From: DAONFI01 sp035403485
Lineage (GTDB): Bacteria > Planctomycetota > Phycisphaerae > SM23-33
Assembly: GCA_964536835.1 (NCBI GenBank)
Contig: CAZIAZ010000011.1
Location: forward strand, 1 to 56,262
Length of the DNA: 56,262 nt
Direction: 5' to 3'
Shown: positions 7,676 through 16,719 of the stretch, in pieces
Layout: each line of letters begins with the position of its first letter
Numbering within the stretch: the stretch's first letter is position 1
The notes under the pieces: generated by a model
Told to the model about the DNA's origin: nothing
What the model saw: the letters and a program-made list of their open reading frames with translations, nothing else
The model's database searches: none
Made by a program: the position numbers and the translations under genes

Positions 7676-10156
7676 ATGCATTCATTGTGTGGCCGTATTT
7701 TTTTTGTATTTTTGACGTGTATGACTTTTTTATCATGCAACCGTCTGCTATCCGAGAATGTTGCGAATGACGAAAAAGCAGGCAACAAGGCGCAGCCGTT
7801 GTTTTTTGATATGGGCCATCCGAAAAATCCGGTTTGGCCCGGCGCTGTCGGAGTGAATACCAAGACCGTATATACGGCTCAAAAAGGGTATGGCTGGGTA
7901 AAAAATGACATGTCAGGAAAAGAGCAGGGCGGCAATGGCGATTTTGTTGACAGGATTATAGAAAAAGTCAGAGGGCATCTTACTCCGGATGATTTGACGG
8001 GAGATTACGTTCTTTGGAGAGGCGGGAATGTTCCTTTACACTTCCGGGTCGATGTTCCCAACGGTGAATACATAGTCCATCTTTGGATGAATGGAATACT
8101 GAGAGCGACTACTTTTGTTAATCTTGGGGATTATTCAATTTTTGCGAACGGGCAAAAGGTAGCGGAGTCGAAATGGAATAAAGATGATTTCAAGAAAATG
8201 CTTTTCCGCGAGTATTCCAATAAATACGAATGGACTCCTGGAGACGATATCTGGGACAAATATTTTCGCGGGAAATTTGTGTCTGAATATGAGTTTCCTG
8301 TCAAGGTTGAAAATAACAGACTGGACATCGATATCAGCATGCCGCAGAATGGGGATAATGAAAAGAACAAGCTGTTATCGCGTCAGGTATGTACAGTTAA
8401 TGGAATGCTTATTTATCCTGCGGCGAAAGCAGAAGAGTTAAAGGCTACGCTTGAATCCATTAATAAAGAGCGTAAGCAGCAGTTTGAAAAACAGGCATTA
8501 TTGAATATTGCGCCTCAAAACGGAACAATGCCGGCCATTTCAAAAGAGTACCAGGAATCCGGATATGTGCCGTTTGTACGAAATTTTTGTAAAGACCTGT
8601 ACCATAACAGTCTTCCGGTGGAAGATGAGATAGGCAAACCGGTTACTATTTCAGCCGCGATTGGAGAACGCGCGATAAGCCGGTTTGCAATAAGACCGCT
8701 TTGTAATTTAAAGAATATCACGCTGGAGATTTCCGATCTGGTTTCGGATAACGGCATGAAATTGCCGCCGGCATGTGTTTCATGGCATTGGCTAAGATAT
8801 ATAGAGCAGCCGGTGGATAAATATAAATTTAGGACTCTCGATTATCGTCCTATTGCAGATTTGATAATGCCGGCTGGCTCTTCGGATGCCGTGAAAGATT
8901 ATAATCGTCAATTTCTCGTGGAAGTGACTCCGTCGAAGGCTGTGGCAGCCGGTGTCTATAACGGCACAATCACCATAAAGCCGGCAAATGCACCAGCCGT
9001 CAAGCTGGCCCTGAAAGTGGTCGTCTATCCGTTTAAATTGGAAACGTATGCCAACGACGATGAACGCATTCAGATATATGACCCCAAGTCTTTCTTATGC
9101 CACTATGGCAACTTGTGGCTGACAAGTGACGACAAGGAATTTTGGGAATATGTCGATAAGGATTTGTCGTTGATGAAAAAATATCGGATGGCTCCAACTG
9201 TGATGTTTGACTGGTTTGCATCCATGAACGATTTGGACAGGTTTATGGACATATACATGAAATACGGATTTCATGGATATCCGCTTTTTGGCGGCTATGA
9301 ACTTTTGCGGATATTTGACGGTAAAAAACCTGAAAACACTGGCATTTCGCCCTTCATCGAAGTTCTTAAACAGGTCACCAGCCGTCAGAAGGAAAAACAT
9401 TGGCCGCCGTTTTTGTTTTATTGCACAGCCGAAATTCATACCGGAATGCCTGCGTATATCAAAGCCAAAGGATTTCTCAAACAAATGAAAAATGCTGTTC
9501 CTGATGCTAAACTGCTGGTGCTGATTAACAAAAATGATGAGATGGACATGCTTGTAAATTCTGATGCGGACGTTATCGGCCCCAATGCCGTATCCATGAC
9601 GGAAGACGGTATAGAGAAAGTCCGGCAGGCGAAAAAGAAGCTCTGGTTCTACGGCTGGGGCCGTGAGAGATTCCGATGCGGCCTGATTGACTGGCGAATA
9701 CGAAACAGGGGCGGCGTGAGCGAGTGGTATTCGTTTGTTGCGCAGGCTCCGTTTAATCCTTTCGACGGCAAGTATCCCGATTGCTGGAATGATGCACCGC
9801 CGTATTTAGGCCCGTCAGGTCCGATTCCGACGATGAATCTTGAAATTTTCACGGCAGGGCGCATAGACTTTCTATATCTGGCCACCCTTGAGCAGTGGCT
9901 GAAGCGGGCCGGCAAAATAAAAAGCCCGCAGAGCATTCAGGCATGCGCAAAAGCCCAAAAAATTATCGATGAATTAAATGAAACTATTGTGCCGGATTAT
10001 TACTATTATTATAAGCGAAGAAAACTTGCAATGAATGCGATGTCGCCATTGGATATACCGAGAAAGAAAATTTTTGGTTTTGCCGATGAGGATTATGACA
10101 AACTTCGCCAGAGAATTGCAGAGTCAATTTGCGAGTTGAAAGATGCCTGTAAGTAA
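7676..10156 (+). CDS. Large glycoside hydrolase-like lipoprotein (DUF4091/GH123-like)
   Basis: This 826-residue protein has a lipoprotein signal (FLSC, cysteine 21). Residues about 40-250 look like a malectin/galactose-binding-type beta domain (VPNGEYIVHLWMNG). Residues about 280-440 form an Ig-like beta domain (AAGVYNGTITIKPAN). A long C-terminal TIM-barrel-like region follows (LWFYGWGRERFRCGLIDWR), matching the arrangement of DUF4091/GH123-like enzymes. The catalytic acids were not identified, so the hydrolase call is inference. AAGGAG lies eight bases before the ATG. The protein is probably anchored to the outer membrane and acts on extracellular glycans. The next gene overlaps its 3' end by 14 bases. 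Confidence 0.65.
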   Translation: MHSLCGRIFFVFLTCMTFLSCNRLLSENVANDEKAGNKAQPLFFDMGHPKNPVWPGAVGVNTKTVYTAQKGYGWVKNDMSGKEQGGNGDFVDRIIEKVRGHLTPDDLTGDYVLWRGGNVPLHFRVDVPNGEYIVHLWMNGILRATTFVNLGDYSIFANGQKVAESKWNKDDFKKMLFREYSNKYEWTPGDDIWDKYFRGKFVSEYEFPVKVENNRLDIDISMPQNGDNEKNKLLSRQVCTVNGMLIYPAAKAEELKATLESINKERKQQFEKQALLNIAPQNGTMPAISKEYQESGYVPFVRNFCKDLYHNSLPVEDEIGKPVTISAAIGERAISRFAIRPLCNLKNITLEISDLVSDNGMKLPPACVSWHWLRYIEQPVDKYKFRTLDYRPIADLIMPAGSSDAVKDYNRQFLVEVTPSKAVAAGVYNGTITIKPANAPAVKLALKVVVYPFKLETYANDDERIQIYDPKSFLCHYGNLWLTSDDKEFWEYVDKDLSLMKKYRMAPTVMFDWFASMNDLDRFMDIYMKYGFHGYPLFGGYELLRIFDGKKPENTGISPFIEVLKQVTSRQKEKHWPPFLFYCTAEIHTGMPAYIKAKGFLKQMKNAVPDAKLLVLINKNDEMDMLVNSDADVIGPNAVSMTEDGIEKVRQAKKKLWFYGWGRERFRCGLIDWRIRNRGGVSEWYSFVAQAPFNPFDGKYPDCWNDAPPYLGPSGPIPTMNLEIFTAGRIDFLYLATLEQWLKRAGKIKSPQSIQACAKAQKIIDELNETIVPDYYYYYKRRKLAMNAMSPLDIPRKKIFGFADEDYDKLRQRIAESICELKDACK

Positions 10157-11126
10157 AGCTTTGATATTATTGTTGATGTTTCTGCCCTGTGCCGCCGGCA
10201 CGGATGCGTGTAAGACCGTAAAATTGACCGATGATGAATATGACAATCATTCGCCGGTTTGGTCGCCAAATGGCAAAAAGATAGCATATGTTTCCATACG
10301 CGGCAGAAAGAAATGCTTGGTCTTGCGGCCGGCTGCTTGCAGTAAAGACGAAAAAATACTGGCTGAAAATATTGCGGATACCCCAGTGATTTCATGGCAG
10401 CCGGATGGCAGATTCATTGCAGTTACAGCATGCCTCAAGAATGAAAAGCTTGTCTATGTTATCAATACGGTAACGGGCCAATGCCGCGTATTTCCAGGTA
10501 CTTTCTGCAAGTATTCTCCTAACGGGAAAATATTGGCTGTAATTCAGAATGGCAGAATTGCATTGTTAAATTCTGTTACCGGTAAAGTAGACAAAAAATT
10601 TAAAGTACCCGTTAACGTACAGGGTTTTGATTGGTCGCCAGACGGGAAAATTATTTTTTATTCCTGCGACGGCGATCTTTGGAAAATGGATATAGATGGG
10701 AGCTCCATTGTCCGTCTCTTGAATCATACTAAAGGCAGCAAGGGCGTGACGTCACCATTTATTGAATCGCCTAAGGTATATCTCGGCGGGAAAAAAGTGA
10801 TTTTCAGTCTGATTGTCGACGGCCTTTATGCCGGAACTACGCATAATATGACAGGCAGTTATGATATTGCAAATGCGTCATTCGCGGTTTTGGGCGATGC
10901 CGACGGATGGGATGTTTCGCCATGCGGGAGATGGATTGTTATGGCTGTCGGTTCAAACCTGATGCTTTACGATTTGGATAAGAACAAGACTGTCATGATT
11001 GGCAATGGCTCTGAGCCGTCTTTTTCGCCGGATGGCCGCCGTATTGCATATTCACATTCAAAGGAATTATTCGCGCCTGGTGAAATTTTTATAATGGAAA
11101 TGCCGGAATCGTGTTTTAAAAAATGA
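10143..11126 (+). CDS. Secreted PD40/TolB-like beta-propeller protein
   Basis: The 327-residue protein has a signal peptide (LILLLMFLPCAAGTDA) and repeated WD40-like PD40 blades: PVWSPNGKKIAYVS, ISWQPDGRFIAVTA, FDWSPDGKIIFYS and PSFSPDGRRIAYSHS. This is the TolB/DPP-like propeller pattern. No protease or hydrolase domain follows, so it is probably a binding or scaffold protein outside the cytoplasm. It overlaps the preceding glycosidase-like gene by 14 bases, which suggests translational coupling and a shared role in glycan processing. No clear ribosome-binding site is visible. Confidence 0.7.
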   Translation: MPVSKALILLLMFLPCAAGTDACKTVKLTDDEYDNHSPVWSPNGKKIAYVSIRGRKKCLVLRPAACSKDEKILAENIADTPVISWQPDGRFIAVTACLKNEKLVYVINTVTGQCRVFPGTFCKYSPNGKILAVIQNGRIALLNSVTGKVDKKFKVPVNVQGFDWSPDGKIIFYSCDGDLWKMDIDGSSIVRLLNHTKGSKGVTSPFIESPKVYLGGKKVIFSLIVDGLYAGTTHNMTGSYDIANASFAVLGDADGWDVSPCGRWIVMAVGSNLMLYDLDKNKTVMIGNGSEPSFSPDGRRIAYSHSKELFAPGEIFIMEMPESCFKK

Positions 11127-11245
11127 TTTTGGTGGTTTCTCACGTCAATATAATTTTGGCAGAGTACATCAAGTCGGCAGGGGAGTAAATATTCGTTTTT
11201 TTATACTTTCAGGTATTGTGCACCTTATGGCGTGGTGATATTTTT

Positions 11246-12154
11246 ATGTATATGCAGGAAATAGAATTCACATCTACGGCAGACGGTTCGCATCAGAAGG
11301 CCTTGTTTTATGTTCCAGGTCCGAAAGCGAAAAGGCCTTTGCCGCTTGTGGTCGGCCTTCACCAGTGGAGCGTTCATCTGGACGAACGTCGCAATGGGCC
11401 GGCCTATTTTTCGCAGTGTCGCAAACGTGGTTGGGCGTTCATTTATCCTGAATTTCGCGGCCCTAATGACAGGCCGCAGGCATGTGCGTCGCTGTTGGCG
11501 GTTCAGGATGTAATTGACGCTGTGGATTATGCAAAAAGTCATGCCGCCATTGATGAGGATAGAATATATATGGTCGGAGCCAGCGGCGGCGGAATGATGT
11601 CGTTGATAATGGCTGGCCGATATCCTGAGATATGGGCGGCGGTGAGCGTATGGGTTCCGATTTTCGACCTTAAGAAGTGGTATGCCGACGGCATGAAACG
11701 TGGCAATAGATATCCTTCCATGTTGGAAGCATGTTGTGGGGGTGCGCCAGGCAGTTCCAGGGGAGTTGACGGGCAGTATCGCATTCGTTCTCCGAAAAGT
11801 TGCATAAAAAACGCGGCCAATCTGTCGCTTGACATAAATGCCGGTGTTCACGATGGTCATATCGGGGCAGTTCCCATATATCATTCGTTTGATGCGTTCA
11901 ATGTTTTGGCGAAGGCCGCCGGGTTTGATGAAAAAATTGTTGGTACTGCTGACATAAAATACATGGTCACTCAGGAAGCAATTCCGCCGGCGTTAAGATA
12001 TAAAAAACGGGAATCTTTCAATCGCATGCACAAAGTTCTTTTTCGGCGGCAGGCCGGGAAAGTTCGTATTACGATTTTTGAAGGTGGCCATGAAGTTGAC
12101 CCGACGGCGGCGTTTGAGTTTTTTGTCGGGAAGAAACGTTCTAGCAGAGAATGA
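11246..12154 (+). CDS. Alpha/beta hydrolase, acetyl-esterase/peptidase S9-like
   Basis: This 302-residue protein has no signal peptide. The nucleophile elbow GASGGG gives serine 113; an oxyanion strand LVVGLHQW precedes it, and a late GGHEVDP provides the likely catalytic histidine. This fits the prolyl-oligopeptidase/esterase-D side of the alpha/beta hydrolases, often deacetylases of plant or algal glycans. The reading frame extends to a TTG at 11216, but the ATG at 11246 gives a normal N-terminus. It closes the plus-strand cluster, and its 3' end overlaps the end of the convergent broken isomerase gene by 14 bases. Confidence 0.75.
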   Translation: MYMQEIEFTSTADGSHQKALFYVPGPKAKRPLPLVVGLHQWSVHLDERRNGPAYFSQCRKRGWAFIYPEFRGPNDRPQACASLLAVQDVIDAVDYAKSHAAIDEDRIYMVGASGGGMMSLIMAGRYPEIWAAVSVWVPIFDLKKWYADGMKRGNRYPSMLEACCGGAPGSSRGVDGQYRIRSPKSCIKNAANLSLDINAGVHDGHIGAVPIYHSFDAFNVLAKAAGFDEKIVGTADIKYMVTQEAIPPALRYKKRESFNRMHKVLFRRQAGKVRITIFEGGHEVDPTAAFEFFVGKKRSSRE

Positions 12155-13177
12155 TATCTTGCTCCGTATAGCCTGCACAGGTTCTCATCAGTTCCGCAAG
12201 ACTGAACGAACCGTTGCCACAATGGGTTAGTATGACACTGCCATCTTCCAGCGGTTCGAGCCAATCGGTATTGTGCGTAGGCTGGCCTGACAACAGTGTC
12301 AAAATAAGCTGCCCTATTGCACCGTTGACGTCGCCTTAACAGGCAAGCGGTATTCCATCATCCGCCAACAATGAGGCAGCCATGCACACGCGATCCATCA
12401 GGTCCGGATAGCATCCGACAGTCAATGCGTCAAGCTGGAATTCTTCGATAAGTTCCTTGATTGCAAGATAAACTTTCATCGAATCCAAGCCGTCGTTTTC
12501 GCAGACATTGCATCTGCCGCTTCGCGAAACAATGTTTTTCCATAATTGCTCAACATCGGTATTTGAAATTTCTTTCGCCCTGTTAAGAATCCGTGGTATA
12601 TCCAGATTTACAACCCGAGGCCTAATTGTTTTTTCAGTGCGAATTCATTAACTGAAACTTCCGTCATGCCACGAACGTGATATCCATCCAAGCCTATCTT
12701 TGTTCTTCGGAGCCTGCTCTTCAAAGCCGTACCAAGCAGAAAGTCCTTTGCTTTCTGCTGCGATTCCACAGATTCCAGTTGGCTATAAATACAACCATAT
12801 GGAACTTCCAAATGCTTTAAATATGCGGTCAGCTGTTGTACTCCGCACAGTGCCCCAGTTTCCATGCCCGGCAGAGACCAAAGCAGCAGCGGCCTGCTGC
12901 ACTCTTCCAACAAATCCAGGACAAGGTAATCCTCGAACCAGCTTACAGCTACAAGCACAATGGCATCGACACGTTTTTGTGAAACTGATATTCTAGCGGA
13001 AACAGCTTTTTGAGGCGTGTCTATTGATCCCAGATTTTCGACAGTCATTCCAAGTTCAGCCAATATTTCGGCTGCCTGACCTGCCGCGTGAGATGCTCTA
13101 TCCGTACCAACTTCAAGCCGACTGGACAATGCACCAACAGCAATGCTGGGAATCAATTTGTTTTTTATGATAGACAT
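12141..13177 (-). pseudogene. Decayed L-fucose/L-arabinose isomerase-like gene
   Basis: The intact N-terminal part (13177-12608) encodes 189 residues of a FucI-like protein (KIGLDGYHVRGMTEVSVNEF). It then loses frame near 12616: the next base frame continues seamlessly with RVVNLDIPRILNRAKEI. That frame runs to a TAA at 12336-12338 exactly where the family motif ACEGDVNGA needs glutamate (here AC-stop-GDVNGA, consistent with GAA to TAA). It continues with LILTLLSGQPTHNTDW and HCGNGSFSLAE, then stops at 12141 without the usual C-terminal domain. A one-base deletion, a nonsense change and a truncation make a functional product unlikely. The gene was once the last of the DegT/XylA-like operon; its start lies seven bases after the UroD-like stop. 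Confidence 0.85.
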
Positions 13178-13184
13178 TTATGTT

Positions 13185-14423
13185 TCAGCGATATTTTTTC
13201 CAGGCGGTTATCATCTGCTCAACGCCTTCCCACGGGGTATCCGGGAAAATTGCATCCATCGGGTGAAGTATGAAACGTTTCGTAGGCCCGAGGATTTCTA
13301 TGGCACGGCGAACTTCATTCTCAATACGTTTGGGGTCGCCAGACTGTAAAGATAATGCATTCGTTCCGCCCACCATAGTCATTCGATTGCCGAATAGTTC
13401 TTTTGCTTTTTCCAATGAAATACCGTCCAGAATCGGATCGACAAAATACAACAGATCTACTCCGGCATCGGCAAGTCGAGGCCCGAGTTTTTCAACGCCT
13501 GTCGTCATGACATATCCGTACTTTTTACCATATTTATGGGCCAAATCGGCTATGCCCTTGATGTATGGAAAAATAAATTGATCGAAAAGGTCGGGTGACC
13601 AGAAGTCCGTCGACGAATACCAGCCACGCTGGCAAACCATATCGACACCGTCACTTTTGCATGCAAGTTCAGTTCTCGCATAATCGGTCGCGTAAATAAT
13701 ATCCATAAGCTTCTGGAACGCTTCTGGGGCATCAAGTGACATCATGATGGCGTTTTCGGTTCCAGTGAACCATACGGCAGCATCCATACCGAATGCCGTC
13801 CAGGCCTGAGTGAAAAAGCCTTTTTCATCGGCAAATTTCTTGATCTGCTTCATGCGGCCTTCAAACCAGACTTTGTCACCTTCGCTCGGTGGAGCAAAAA
13901 GATACTTGATTTTATCAACATCTTCTGGGCTGCTCACTGCATGTTCTACAGCTCTGGGAATATTATAATCCTCGATTATCGGCACACAGTTCGGCTGCAA
14001 TGGCCAGCCCGGCCCTTCATCGCCTGTTCTTCTGACTGCATGGCGCAATGGGCCAGCCGGAGTCTGATATGTCCGCACCATTACAGGATATTTATCATCT
14101 CCACCGGGTTCACCTATCGGTATTATGCTATCCTCAAAAGTAACGTCTTTGGATTGGCTCCACGGAACCGATATTTCAAGATATGGATCGAGCCCTAGCG
14201 ATGCCCACGCCTCACAACGTTTGAATTCATCTTCAAGCGTCCACGGCAGGGGAAGGTTGTGCAGATGCTCAAGCCGAAGCGTATACCAATAATCAACCGG
14301 CTTGCCGTTGGTTTGCCATTTCAAATGCTCAGGGGCCGGGAAACCGAATGTCCACGTGGTAAGCGGAATATGATCCACAGGTTCACCATTGAGTGCAGCC
14401 AATATTCGTTCTTTAGACGTCAT
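13185..14423 (-). CDS. Uroporphyrinogen decarboxylase (URO-D) family protein, MtaA/CmuA-like
   Basis: The 412-residue protein opens with the family signature SKERILAALNGEPVDHIPL and ends with a barrel segment including RFILHPMDAIFPDTPWEG. This group is wider than heme synthesis and includes corrinoid-dependent methyltransferases such as MtaA and CmuA. The sugar-operon setting argues against a heme role. I see no partner corrinoid protein nearby, and the usual zinc-binding His/Cys set could not be confirmed, so the substrate is unknown. The ATG follows GGAAG by about ten bases. It lies 17 bases after the dehydrogenase gene and is probably cotranscribed with it. Confidence 0.8.
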   Translation of the reverse strand: MTSKERILAALNGEPVDHIPLTTWTFGFPAPEHLKWQTNGKPVDYWYTLRLEHLHNLPLPWTLEDEFKRCEAWASLGLDPYLEISVPWSQSKDVTFEDSIIPIGEPGGDDKYPVMVRTYQTPAGPLRHAVRRTGDEGPGWPLQPNCVPIIEDYNIPRAVEHAVSSPEDVDKIKYLFAPPSEGDKVWFEGRMKQIKKFADEKGFFTQAWTAFGMDAAVWFTGTENAIMMSLDAPEAFQKLMDIIYATDYARTELACKSDGVDMVCQRGWYSSTDFWSPDLFDQFIFPYIKGIADLAHKYGKKYGYVMTTGVEKLGPRLADAGVDLLYFVDPILDGISLEKAKELFGNRMTMVGGTNALSLQSGDPKRIENEVRRAIEILGPTKRFILHPMDAIFPDTPWEGVEQMITAWKKYR

Positions 14424-14440
14424 TTTATATGCTTCCAATC

Positions 14441-15634
14441 TTAATTTAGAATTTCTTTTAATTTCACGGGTCGTTTCTTTGTGGCGGAGAGCATCACAGC
14501 CTCCAGTACACGCTGGGTCTGATACGCATCTTCAAAATCGGCCAGCGGAACAATTGGTTTTTGCCCGGCAAGTACGCGGAGGATATCGCTGGCCATATTC
14601 GTAAAGGTGTGTTCGTAACCGATAGCGTGTGCGTCCGGCCACCACATGTCAACAAATGGATGACTGCCGCCGTGCGTACAGTTAATCGTAGTCCAGCCTC
14701 GCAGTCCTTCATCAGCAGTCGCGTCAAAATACTGAAGTTCAGCCATACGCTCAAAGTTGAACATCAGCGAACCTTTCGTGCCGTTTATCTCAAATCCGTT
14801 GCGATTGAGATTGCCAGTAGCCTGGCGAGCGGCTTCGAACGATGCAACTGCCCCACCAGAAAACCTCGCAAGGAACAGCACCGTATCATCGACCGTCACA
14901 TTTCCCATAGACTGTGATTTCTGCAAACCGGCTGCTATTCCACCGGCAACATTGCCGACCATCTTGTTGCGTTTCTTGATGAACGTTTCGGCTATCGCGC
15001 CGGATATTTCCGTAATTTCCTGGCCTGTGACAAATCGCGTCATATCTACGATATGTGCGTTCAGGTCACCATGTGCTCCGCTGCCGGCCAACTTTTTATC
15101 GAACCGCCATGCCAGCGGTACTGACTCATCCGCCCAGCTCTGCAGATAAAATGCACGCACATGACGGATATCGCCAAGTTTGCCGGCTTTGACAAGCTGA
15201 TGTGCGAAAGCTATCGCCGGACAACGGCGATAGCTGTACCAGACAAAAGTTTTAGCCTTGGATTTGCGTGCTGCATTGACCATCTTGCTGGCATCTTCAA
15301 GCGTACCGGCGAGAGGTTTTTCGCAAGCTACATGCTTGCCAGCCTGCAACGCTTCGATTGCCATCGACGCATGAATGTAATTCGGCGTGCCAAGGTCAAC
15401 AAGGTCAACCTTGCTGTCTTTGCAGACCTTGCTGAAGTCCTGCTCAAACTTCTGCCAGCCCCACGTTTGGCAATAATCTTCGGCCCCGTCGGCTACGTTG
15501 TCACACGCTGTATGCAGCACTGCCTTTATAGGCGGATTGCAAAAACGATTAACTTGTCCCCACGCATTGGAATGCGTGCGGCCCATAAATCCGCGGCCTA
15601 TAAGTGCAACATTGATGGAGTTTTTTTTAGCCAT
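14441..15634 (-). CDS. Gfo/Idh/MocA-family NAD(P)-dependent oxidoreductase
   Basis: This 397-residue protein has an N-terminal Rossmann fold (NVALIGRGFMGRTHSNAW) and the family motif GKHVACEKPLAG near residues 94-105 containing the catalytic EKP. A C-terminal alpha/beta substrate domain follows with GSGAHGDLNAHIVD, whose histidines are typical of sugar or inositol dehydrogenases. It probably oxidises a sugar or cyclitol hydroxyl in the cytoplasm. GAGG precedes the chosen ATG; a frame 10 codons longer would overlap the upstream gene. It is flanked by the XylA-like isomerase and the URO-D-like protein in one operon. Confidence 0.9.
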   Translation of the reverse strand: MAKKNSINVALIGRGFMGRTHSNAWGQVNRFCNPPIKAVLHTACDNVADGAEDYCQTWGWQKFEQDFSKVCKDSKVDLVDLGTPNYIHASMAIEALQAGKHVACEKPLAGTLEDASKMVNAARKSKAKTFVWYSYRRCPAIAFAHQLVKAGKLGDIRHVRAFYLQSWADESVPLAWRFDKKLAGSGAHGDLNAHIVDMTRFVTGQEITEISGAIAETFIKKRNKMVGNVAGGIAAGLQKSQSMGNVTVDDTVLFLARFSGGAVASFEAARQATGNLNRNGFEINGTKGSLMFNFERMAELQYFDATADEGLRGWTTINCTHGGSHPFVDMWWPDAHAIGYEHTFTNMASDILRVLAGQKPIVPLADFEDAYQTQRVLEAVMLSATKKRPVKLKEILN

Positions 15635-15653
15635 TTGACATGTCCTCAAACAA

Positions 15654-16691
15654 TTACTTTCCAAGCAGGTGATTAATCACCAACATTTCCAAGCCTTCGT
15701 AATCGCGGGCTTTGATGAGTTCCGCTTCGGCCTTCGTGTCAAACGTGCGAACTTTTTCAAGCAGGCGCAGAAAAATCTCGCGGCTGTTGGACAAATGTTT
15801 CGTGGCCACTTCCGCTTTCTGGGTACGCATGGCTTTGACGTCGAGGCCTACCATGTGGCCTTTCTTCGCATAGCCATGATTTTCAAGTATCCGAACTTGA
15901 TTGAACGCGCGACGAAGGTCGACAGCGCCGAACGTTTTGTCCTGGTCAAACTTCAGGCCGTTCTGGTCATTCAGATGCACCGTCCACAATTTGTCGTGAG
16001 CCAGCGCGTAGCCCATCTCGTCCGATGGGTCCAGGCCGGCAAGTATCGCGTGCGCACTTTCAATCACGCAGCCGACGCGCGACGCATCTTTCGTCAGCAA
16101 GCCCAGCCCTATCGCGTGACCTATGGTCGGAATGTATGTGTGGTCCATCGGCTCGTTGGGTTTGGCTTCGATGGCGATTTTGATTTTCTTGTCGTAGTCG
16201 AACATGGCGTTGATTGCGTCGGCGATTTTCTTCACCGCGTCGCAGGAGTCTTTCGCTTCGCGAATGTAAGTGCCTTCACGCGCCAACCAGAAAACGATAA
16301 GGTCAGTGCCGAGTGCTTTTGCGATGTCGATGCAACGCAGCGAACGGTCGATGGCGTATTTTCTGCATTCAGGGCAGTTGGACGTGTAGCCTCCGTCGAT
16401 GGTGCGCGGGTCTTCCCATAGACGCGGGGCTACGAATTCGGCCTTCAGGCCATGCTCGTCGAGTTTCTTTTTAACGGCAGCCGCTTCGGCGATAATCTGC
16501 TCTTTGGAGAGATTATTCATGTTCGGCACTGCATCGTCGTCATGAAACTGCACGCCGTCGAACCCGAGTTTTTTATATTGTTCGAGCTTTTTATTGAAGG
16601 CTATCGATTCACGCACTGTTGGCCCGAACGGGTCTGCACCTTCATGTATGTTCCAAGGTCCGAATGAAAATACGTACCCTTTATTGTCCAT
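15654..16691 (-). CDS. Xylose isomerase-like TIM-barrel protein
   Basis: This 345-residue protein is a short relative of xylose isomerase. The XylA metal-site segments are recognisable in order: IAIEAKPNEPMDH, VIESAHAILAG, and HLNDQNGLKFDQD, which correspond to the EPKP, IEANHATLAG and DANRGD-type motifs. The catalytic metal ligands therefore appear intact, although the enzyme is 40-90 residues shorter than classical XylA. It probably isomerises an aldose/ketose or a keto-sugar made by its operon partners. GGAG lies seven bases before the ATG. It follows the DegT gene by 28 bases. Confidence 0.8.
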   Translation of the reverse strand: MDNKGYVFSFGPWNIHEGADPFGPTVRESIAFNKKLEQYKKLGFDGVQFHDDDAVPNMNNLSKEQIIAEAAAVKKKLDEHGLKAEFVAPRLWEDPRTIDGGYTSNCPECRKYAIDRSLRCIDIAKALGTDLIVFWLAREGTYIREAKDSCDAVKKIADAINAMFDYDKKIKIAIEAKPNEPMDHTYIPTIGHAIGLGLLTKDASRVGCVIESAHAILAGLDPSDEMGYALAHDKLWTVHLNDQNGLKFDQDKTFGAVDLRRAFNQVRILENHGYAKKGHMVGLDVKAMRTQKAEVATKHLSNSREIFLRLLEKVRTFDTKAEAELIKARDYEGLEMLVINHLLGK

Positions 16692-16719
16692 GATTTTTCT
16701 CCAATATTATATGTTAAAT

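Noticed and set aside
12336..12338. In-frame stop inside the FucI-like gene read as recoding
   Set aside because: The codon is TAA, not TGA, so selenocysteine does not apply, and the gene also has a frameshift and a truncation; decay is simpler.
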